Shown one piece after another: positions 1 to 4,206 of a stretch of 6,671 nucleotides of DNA; within the stretch, counting starts at the first letter, position 1, and every line of letters starts with the position of its first letter. The translations under genes and the position numbers were made by a program. This DNA comes from an uncultured Phycisphaerales bacterium. Its GTDB lineage: Bacteria > Planctomycetota > Phycisphaerae > Sedimentisphaerales > Anaerobacaceae. Location of the stretch: contig CALMMH010000247.1 in NCBI GenBank assembly GCA_937868145.1, forward strand, positions 1 to 6,671, read 5' to 3'. The notes beneath the pieces were generated by a model that saw nothing but the letters and a program-made list of their open reading frames with translations, was not told the DNA's origin and ran no database searches.

Positions 1-996
1 GTCAATGGTCTGGACATGGAGATCCTGTGCTCCCAGGGCGACCACGCTCTCGGCGGCATTGATTTCGACAAAACCGTCCTGGACACGCTCCAGAAGATGT
101 ACCATGACAAGTTCGGCGTGGGTCTGATCACCAGCGAGGAGGAACGGGCCAAGTACGAAGACGAAGCGGAAGACATCAAGAAAACGCTCTCCCGTCGGCC
201 GGTGGCCAAGACGATGCTCTACGGCCCGAACGGCAGCATGCGGGCGGAGGTCACACGAGAAATATTCGACCAAGGCATCACCCCGCTGGTGGCCCGCGCG
301 GACATGCTCGTGGAAGTGGTCCTCGAAGAAGCCGGACTCAAACCGTCCGATGTCACCACGGTCCTGCTGGTCGGCGGCAGCACGCGAGTGCCTCTGATCC
401 GCACGCATCTGGAACAGATCTTCGGCTTCCCGCCGGAGTGCTCGATCAATGTAGATGAATGCGTCGCCCTCGGCGCGGCCCTGCACGCGGGCATCACCAA
501 GCTTCGCATCGATCCCGACGGTGTCGCTTCCGGCATCCGCGAAGGCCTCAAAGACATCAGCCTGACCGACGTCTGCAACCACAGCTACGGCACGATCTGC
601 GCCCCGATCGACAAGGAGACCGGCCGGCGAGTCGTGCAGAACCGGATCATCCTGAAGAAGAATACGCCCCTGCCGTGCGAGATCTCGCAGACGTTCTACA
701 CGGTTTCCGAAGGCCAGAAGCGCGTCGAAGTGACCATCACGCAGGGCGAGGACGTCGATCCCGCATACGTCAACCGGATCTCCACGCACAGTCTCGACCT
801 GCCGCCGGACCGTCCGGCGGAACGGCCGATCCAGGTGACCTACAGCTATGACCTGAACCAGCGAATGCATTGCGCGTTCCAGGACATCGAGTCCGGACGG
901 CTGCTGGAGTTGGATTTCTCGTTGGATGAAAACGGCGCGGTGGCGAACGAGGCCGCCGAACAGGCCGCAAAGCTCGAACCGTTCAAGGTGCAATAG
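1..996 (+). CDS. Hsp70-family molecular chaperone (DnaK-like), C-terminal part, 5' end outside window, no helical lid
   Basis: The reading frame is open from the first base to the TAG at 994-996, giving 331 visible residues; the N-terminal half of the ATPase domain lies outside the window. Numbering from the first visible codon, the LGGIDFD motif at about 17-23 matches the LGGxDFD segment of the Hsp70 nucleotide-binding domain. VLLVGGSTRVP at about 121-131 is the third Hsp70 signature, and the DECVALGAALHAG stretch closes the ATPase domain near 165. The peptide-binding beta domain follows at about 190-305, with the typical patterns NTPLP, SQTFYTVSEGQ and VTITQGE. The protein ends about 25 residues later, so the alpha-helical lid of DnaK is absent. 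The interdomain linker, LLLLD-like in DnaK, reads ISLTDV. Hsp70s bind exposed hydrophobic peptides in an ATP cycle in the cytoplasm. The next gene, 43 nt downstream, carries a J-like module, suggesting a functional pair. It is an Hsp70 paralogue, probably not the housekeeping DnaK. Confidence 0.95.
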   Translation, partial: VNGLDMEILCSQGDHALGGIDFDKTVLDTLQKMYHDKFGVGLITSEEERAKYEDEAEDIKKTLSRRPVAKTMLYGPNGSMRAEVTREIFDQGITPLVARADMLVEVVLEEAGLKPSDVTTVLLVGGSTRVPLIRTHLEQIFGFPPECSINVDECVALGAALHAGITKLRIDPDGVASGIREGLKDISLTDVCNHSYGTICAPIDKETGRRVVQNRIILKKNTPLPCEISQTFYTVSEGQKRVEVTITQGEDVDPAYVNRISTHSLDLPPDRPAERPIQVTYSYDLNQRMHCAFQDIESGRLLELDFSLDENGAVANEAAEQAAKLEPFKVQ

Positions 997-1001
997 GCTC
1001 G

Positions 1002-1016
1002 CCGCCGTGACGGCGG
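1002..1016 (+). other. GC-rich hairpin between the Hsp70 and TerB/J-like genes
   Basis: CCGCCG at 1002-1007 and CGGCGG at 1011-1016 form a perfect 6-bp all-GC stem with a TGA loop. It begins 5 nt after the Hsp70 stop codon. No T-run follows, so it is not an intrinsic terminator. It could slow ribosomes, stabilise the upstream message after processing, or set the ratio of the two proteins. It covers the alternative GTG start at 1007, which favours the ATG at 1040. In GC-rich DNA such a stem may also arise by chance. Confidence 0.35.
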
Positions 1017-1039
1017 ATCTCAAGGATACGATCAACCCT

Positions 1040-2311
1040 ATGCGTACAGGATTGACCAAGATCGTCGCAAGAATCAGGGACTCAAGCGCGGGCCTCTGGA
1101 GGCGGTTGCGTTCAGGAACGCCGCCGCAGTTGCCCGTAAGCGGCGGTAGCCGTCTGGGCAAGGCATGGGACCACGTCAACAAGCTCGCGGGCAACCGCAG
1201 CGAATCGCAGGTTCCTGCCGAGTTATGCCAGTCCCTGAACCTCGGCGCGTTCAACTGCCGCACCCGGATCGGCCGGCAAGCAGAGGGCGAATCCTGGCGA
1301 TCGGTGATCCTGATCGACGTGTGCGGCACCATCCAGGCCCCCACCGACGGGCATGAGGTGGAGCTGCACGTCGCGATCCGGGACGTCACGGACAACGAGA
1401 CCGAGTCCCTGCCCATCTTGAACCGGCCCAAGCACGGTCCCCTGAACCCTTCGTCTCATTTCGCCTATCAGGCGGACATGGGGAGGCTGTGCCGTCAGAC
1501 GACGCGGCTGGAGGACTGGACCGCGGTCGGCCAGATCTCGCCGGAGTGGTTCGTCCTGCCGCGCGCCGGCCGTCGCCAGATTCAGTACACCGTGTCGGTG
1601 ATATCCCACCAGAACGGCCAGCAGCTCGCCTGCTCCACCTGCGTCGGACCGTACGAGAATCTCGAGACCGGATACGTCGACGTCGAAGACAACATCCAAC
1701 GGGCCAAGACCCTCGCGGTCGGACTGGCCTTCAGCGTCGGAGCCGCCAATGGCCGTCTGCTCGATCCGGAAGTCAACGTCATCTACGCTTGGGTGAGAAC
1801 CAACTTCGGATCGGCACAAGTTTCCAGCGGCGCCCAGCTGGAGCTGGATCGGGCCCTGCAAAAGACCGCCAACTTCTTCCGACGCGGCGGGACCCTCAAT
1901 CTGCAACCGATCTGCGGCGAAATCGTCGAGATCGCGCCCCTCATCGGCCGGATCGAGATCCTCGATCTGTGCCTGCGAGTGGCAGCCGCCAAGGGACAAG
2001 TGACCACGACGGAACTGAAGCTTCTGAAAGACCTTTCGGACTGGCTCCAGATCGAACGCGCCCGGCTGCGGACGATGGTGGAAAAGATCCTTCCGGTGGA
2101 AATGCACCAAGGCCACGACGCGGAAGTCGTCCTCGGCGTCACCGCGACAATGACCCAAGACGAAGCCCGCGTCCAGCTGAATCGCGAGTACGCCAAGTGG
2201 AGTTCGCGTGTGATCAGCACCGATCCGTCGATCCGACGCCAGGCAGACCAAATGCTCAAGCTCCTGGGCCAGGCCCGAACTCAGTACGTGGGCGTCCAGT
2301 CCGCGCGTTAA
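1040..2311 (+). CDS. Cytoplasmic protein with TerB-like region and degenerate J-like C-terminal module
   Basis: The product has 423 residues from ATG 1040, with AAGGA at 1022-1026, 13 nt upstream. A GTG at 1007 is possible but lies inside a hairpin, and the still earlier ATG at 926 overlaps the Hsp70 gene and would add an Arg-rich shadow-like leader. There is no signal peptide or membrane segment. Residues 1-80 are basic and low in conserved features. Residues 85-205 look like beta strands (VILIDVCGTI, VELHVAIRDV, IQYTVSVIS) and I do not recognise them. Residues 222-352 hold two helical halves of the TerB type, LAVGLAFSVGAANGRLLDPE and the later LDLCLRVAAAKGQVTTTE. Residues 362-416 (VVLGVTATMTQDEA, then NREYAKWSSRV, then ADQMLKLLGQAR) have the spacing of a J-domain, but no HPD. 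With the preceding Hsp70 it probably forms an operon and may act as its partner or regulator. The biochemical function is unknown. The gene ends 39 nt before the convergent deacetylase gene, with no clear terminator between them. Confidence 0.78.
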   Translation: MRTGLTKIVARIRDSSAGLWRRLRSGTPPQLPVSGGSRLGKAWDHVNKLAGNRSESQVPAELCQSLNLGAFNCRTRIGRQAEGESWRSVILIDVCGTIQAPTDGHEVELHVAIRDVTDNETESLPILNRPKHGPLNPSSHFAYQADMGRLCRQTTRLEDWTAVGQISPEWFVLPRAGRRQIQYTVSVISHQNGQQLACSTCVGPYENLETGYVDVEDNIQRAKTLAVGLAFSVGAANGRLLDPEVNVIYAWVRTNFGSAQVSSGAQLELDRALQKTANFFRRGGTLNLQPICGEIVEIAPLIGRIEILDLCLRVAAAKGQVTTTELKLLKDLSDWLQIERARLRTMVEKILPVEMHQGHDAEVVLGVTATMTQDEARVQLNREYAKWSSRVISTDPSIRRQADQMLKLLGQARTQYVGVQSAR

Positions 2312-2350
2312 GACGGCCCTGCTCCGCCATTCACATCGCACGTCAGATCC

Positions 2351-3307
2351 CTATTTCTGGGCAGAGATCGGGAACAGCGTCTTCAGTTCTTCCGACGAAG
2401 GGCGACGGCCGTATTCGCAGAGTTCAAATGCCTCGGCGTAGCGAATCTCCTTGGCCTTCTCGACGCCGTATAGGTCCGTCAGTTTCCCGCGGTATTTGTC
2501 CGCAACACCCTTGTCCCGCTGGGCGATTCGTTCGTTGACGGTCTTGCGCCGCTCCTCGCGGCCCTGCGGATCCTGCGGGACCGAGACGACGCGCTCGAAG
2601 TCGCCGGTCGCCCAAAGCGACTCGATCTGCGACTCGAGTCTCCAGATCGCATCCAGCTTCTTCTGGATCACGGCATCCGTGGCCACAACCACGTCCGGAG
2701 CAAAGGGATTGGGCTTCTGAAAGCCATCGGAGAGGTATAGAAAGATCGGGTTCTTCGTCAAGTGCGGCACATCCGGACAGAAGAACCGCACGGTCACCAT
2801 GTAGGCCGCGTCCTGCATCAACACCCCGACATACCGGTGATCCGGATGATAGTCGTTGGGACGGTGCCCCATCACGATGTCCGCCTTCCACTGGCGAATC
2901 AGCCGGACAAACTCCTTGCGATTCTCCAGCGTGGGCATCAGCTCGCCGTCGTGGATGTCGAGCACCTCGGTCTCGATTCCCAGGACTTTGGCAGCCTCCT
3001 TGACCTCGGCGGTGCGCCGCTGGGCCAGCGTGCCGCCGGACATCGCCGCATGCCCGATGTCCCCGTTGGTGACGGAGACGAATTTCACATGATGACCCTG
3101 GGCCGCCCACAGAGCAGCGGTCCCTGCGGCCTTCAACTCGCAGTCGTCTGGATGGGCGCCAAACACGATGATGCGCAGCTTGCCGTCGTCGGCGTCCGCC
3201 GCCCGGCAACAGGAACCTGCCGGCAGAACCGCCAGGAACAGGACCAGCACTCCCACGGTCCCCAGGAACACCCTCAACGCATCCGATGTGTGCCGATGAG
3301 ATTTCAT
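2351..3307 (-). CDS. Exported PIG-L/LmbE-family deacetylase
   Basis: The product has 318 residues. The ATG (3305-3307, minus strand) has a strong AAAGGAG ribosome-binding site 7 nt upstream. An N-terminal signal is clear: basic residues, then a hydrophobic core at about 13-30. Cleavage could fall after the AA at 36-37; two cysteines at 33-34 leave a lipoprotein possible, but the preceding AGS is a poor lipobox. The catalytic domain starts with VFGAHPDDCE, where His52, Asp54 and Asp55 match the metal/catalytic motif of the family, followed by a TNGD turn at 80-83, the QRRTAE segment at 96-101 and RPNDYHPDH at 149-157, the second metal motif. This family removes acyl groups from N-acyl amino-sugars and related conjugates using zinc. 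The substrate cannot be told from sequence; export suggests envelope or scavenged polysaccharide-derived sugars. It is convergent with the TerB/J-like gene and divergent from the PPVV-repeat gene. Confidence 0.93.
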   Translation of the reverse strand: MKSHRHTSDALRVFLGTVGVLVLFLAVLPAGSCCRAADADDGKLRIIVFGAHPDDCELKAAGTAALWAAQGHHVKFVSVTNGDIGHAAMSGGTLAQRRTAEVKEAAKVLGIETEVLDIHDGELMPTLENRKEFVRLIRQWKADIVMGHRPNDYHPDHRYVGVLMQDAAYMVTVRFFCPDVPHLTKNPIFLYLSDGFQKPNPFAPDVVVATDAVIQKKLDAIWRLESQIESLWATGDFERVVSVPQDPQGREERRKTVNERIAQRDKGVADKYRGKLTDLYGVEKAKEIRYAEAFELCEYGRRPSSEELKTLFPISAQK

Positions 3308-3314
3308 TCGCTGT

Positions 3315-3321
3315 CTCCTTT
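3315..3321 (-). promoter_or_regulatory. Ribosome-binding site of the PIG-L deacetylase gene
   Basis: On the minus strand this reads AAAGGAG, nearly a full Shine-Dalgarno sequence, placed 7 nt before the ATG at 3305-3307. It fixes the start and gives the full signal peptide. Confidence 0.8.
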
Positions 3322-3374
3322 CTCGTCTGAGGCGTCAAGCCCCAAGGCCCCTGTCACTCTGCGATGGAAGAGAC

Positions 3375-3403
3375 ATTATCTCCGCAGACCAGCCAATGTG
3401 CAA
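3375..3403 (-). promoter_or_regulatory. Candidate sigma70 promoter for the PIG-L deacetylase gene
   Basis: On the minus strand TTGCAC (3398-3403) and GATAAT (3375-3380) are separated by exactly 17 nt. The -10 matches 5 of 6 consensus bases and the -35 matches 3 of 6. Transcription would begin near 3368, leaving a leader of about 60 nt before the ribosome-binding site and ATG. This is by eye only. Confidence 0.45.
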
Positions 3404-3422
3404 CTATCCCTTTTGGGGGAGT

Positions 3423-3458
3423 ATTCCTACTGCCATGAAGGACATTCCTCCTGCCGTG
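3423..3458. repeat. 15-bp imperfect direct repeat, 21-nt period, between divergent promoters
   Basis: ATTCCTACTGCCATG (3423-3437) is repeated as ATTCCTCCTGCCGTG (3444-3458), 13 of 15 bases identical, with start points 21 nt apart, about two DNA helical turns. The pair sits nearly midway between the candidate -35 boxes of the two divergent genes (3398-3403 and 3483-3488). This layout suits a transcription factor binding two tandem half-sites on one face of the helix. No third copy is seen 21 nt to either side. The regulator is unknown. Confidence 0.4.
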
Positions 3459-3482
3459 CGGAGAAACCGCCCATAGAAACCG

Positions 3483-3511
3483 TTACCGACAGGCCGCAGA
3501 CTGCCTTTAAT
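3483..3511 (+). promoter_or_regulatory. Candidate sigma70 promoter for the PPVV-repeat protein gene
   Basis: TTACCG (3483-3488) and TTTAAT (3506-3511) are 17 nt apart. The -10 matches 5 of 6 consensus bases; the -35 matches only 3 of 6. Transcription would begin near 3518, giving a leader of about 60 nt. That leader contains a weak 5-bp stem, GTCCT 3535-3539 with AGGAC 3549-3553, of doubtful meaning. By eye only. Confidence 0.35.
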
Positions 3512-3560
3512 AGGTGAAAGGGAAAATAAGTGGCGTCCTGCAAGGGGTAGGACCGGATCA

Positions 3561-3570
3561 AAGGAAAGGG
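3561..3570 (+). promoter_or_regulatory. Ribosome-binding site of the PPVV-repeat protein gene
   Basis: AAGGAAAGGG lies 7 nt before the ATG at 3578 and contains two overlapping purine-rich Shine-Dalgarno-like cores, AAGGA and AAAGGG. It supports the chosen start, which in turn opens directly into a signal peptide. Confidence 0.65.
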
Positions 3571-3577
3571 TACGACA

Positions 3578-4066
3578 ATGACACGACAAAGAATTCTCCT
3601 GGCGATGCTCGCGACCGGCATAGTTCTGACGCTCACCACCGGCGTGCGGGCGGACACGAACTTCTCCATCTCTTATTTCGGTCACAGAAGCGGCATCGGA
3701 CTGGGCGTGGGATTCGGAGATCGAATCGTAGCCCCGGAAGGCTGTCCGCCGATCCATCGGCATGTGGACTACGGCCCGCCTTGGCGGCATCATCGGTACG
3801 CTCGCATGTATCCGCCCGTGGTGATGCATCCGCCGGTCGTGGTGTATCAGCCGCCGGTCGTGTATCCGCCGGTGGTACGCGAAGTGGTTGTCATGCCGGC
3901 CCCGGTGGTGATCGATAGCTCGATCACCGTCTGGGTCACGAACTCCAACGGCTCCAGAACCTCTGTCAAGCTCACGCGGGACGGCGCCTGGTACGTGGGA
4001 CCCCGAGGGGAGTACTACGCGGAAATACCCACAAACGAACAGCTCCGGGTCGTCTACGGCTTCTAG
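3578..4066 (+). CDS. Small exported protein with PPVV repeats and a conserved-looking C-terminal domain, function unknown
   Basis: The product has 162 residues. Residues 1-25 are a signal peptide: basic TRQR, a hydrophobic core, then VRA before Asp26 as a likely signal peptidase I site. The mature protein starts with a Gly-rich stretch (about 28-48, SYFGHRSGIGLGVGFG), then a His/Arg/Pro-rich part at 57-77. A run of PPVV units follows at 78-100 (YPP, HPP, QPP and YPP versions), plus PAPVV at 107-111. Residues 116-162 form a compact ending, ITVWVTNSNGS, then GAWYVGPRGEYYAEIP, then the final VVYGF, which I take to be a small beta domain seen in exported proteins of Planctomycetota-like bacteria; this is recollection, not a search. 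The Pro/Val run could act as an extended spacer holding that domain away from the membrane or wall. It has its own candidate promoter and a strong terminator, so it is probably monocistronic. No enzyme motif is visible. Confidence 0.85.
   Translation: MTRQRILLAMLATGIVLTLTTGVRADTNFSISYFGHRSGIGLGVGFGDRIVAPEGCPPIHRHVDYGPPWRHHRYARMYPPVVMHPPVVVYQPPVVYPPVVREVVVMPAPVVIDSSITVWVTNSNGSRTSVKLTRDGAWYVGPRGEYYAEIPTNEQLRVVYGF
3809..3877 (+). repeat. Coding repeat: four PPVV units
   Basis: Codons 78-100 of the small exported protein encode four close PPVV units (YPPVV, HPPVV, QPPVV, YPPVV). At DNA level units such as CCGCCGGTCGTG recur almost unchanged (two exact copies, near 3831 and 3852), suggesting growth by local duplication. 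Copy number may vary between strains. Confidence 0.7.
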
Positions 4067-4139
4067 CCGTGACCCGAGGCCCGCTTGGCCTTTGATCCCG
4101 AGGCCACACTGTGAGGACCACAGTTCACTGTCCTCCAAG

Positions 4140-4175
4140 AAACCGACGCCCGACTCCGATCGGACGTCGGTTTTT
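4140..4175 (+). terminator. Intrinsic terminator after the PPVV-repeat protein gene
   Basis: AAACCGACG (4140-4148) pairs perfectly with CGTCGGTTT (4165-4173), a 9-bp stem, with a further small TCC/GGA stem around GATC inside the loop. A run of five T (4171-4175) follows on the plus strand. It lies about 75 nt after the stop at 4066. On the minus strand the stem is followed only by TTTCTT, so it may also stop transcription of the convergent peptidase gene, but less strongly. Confidence 0.85.
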
Positions 4176-4206
4176 CATTGCATCGCCGCAGCCGCGACCG
4201 GAGGAC

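Noticed and set aside
926..1039. Earlier ATG start at 926 for the TerB/J-like gene
   Set aside because: It would overlap the Hsp70 gene by about 70 nt and add an Arg/Pro-rich leader typical of an out-of-frame reading.
1223..2341. Long minus-strand open frame (372 codons) opposite the TerB/J-like gene
   Set aside because: It mirrors the plus-strand gene, is rich in Asp/Gly/Arg/Leu as expected of antisense GC-rich DNA, has no family motif, and runs into the end of the deacetylase gene.
1489..2538. Plus-strand open frame (349 codons) overlapping the TerB/J-like and deacetylase genes
   Set aside because: Arg/Pro/Ser-rich shadow frame spanning two real genes on opposite strands, with no recognisable domain.
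3379..3464. 8-bp inverted repeat TCTCCGCA / TGCGGAGA across the divergent spacer
   Set aside because: The arms are about 70 nt apart; a match of this length is expected by chance about as often as not in a 270-nt spacer.
4073..4135. Direct repeat CCCGAGGCC (4073 and 4097) and a weak GAGGA/TCCTC stem after the PPVV-repeat gene
   Set aside because: Short, GC-rich and imperfect; no T-run follows and the real terminator lies just downstream.
3404..4138. Minus-strand open frame (244 codons) opposite the PPVV-repeat gene
   Set aside because: It has His/Arg-rich low-complexity content produced by the antisense of the Pro/Val repeats, and it would cover the divergent promoter region. The plus-strand frame has a signal peptide, ribosome-binding site and terminator.
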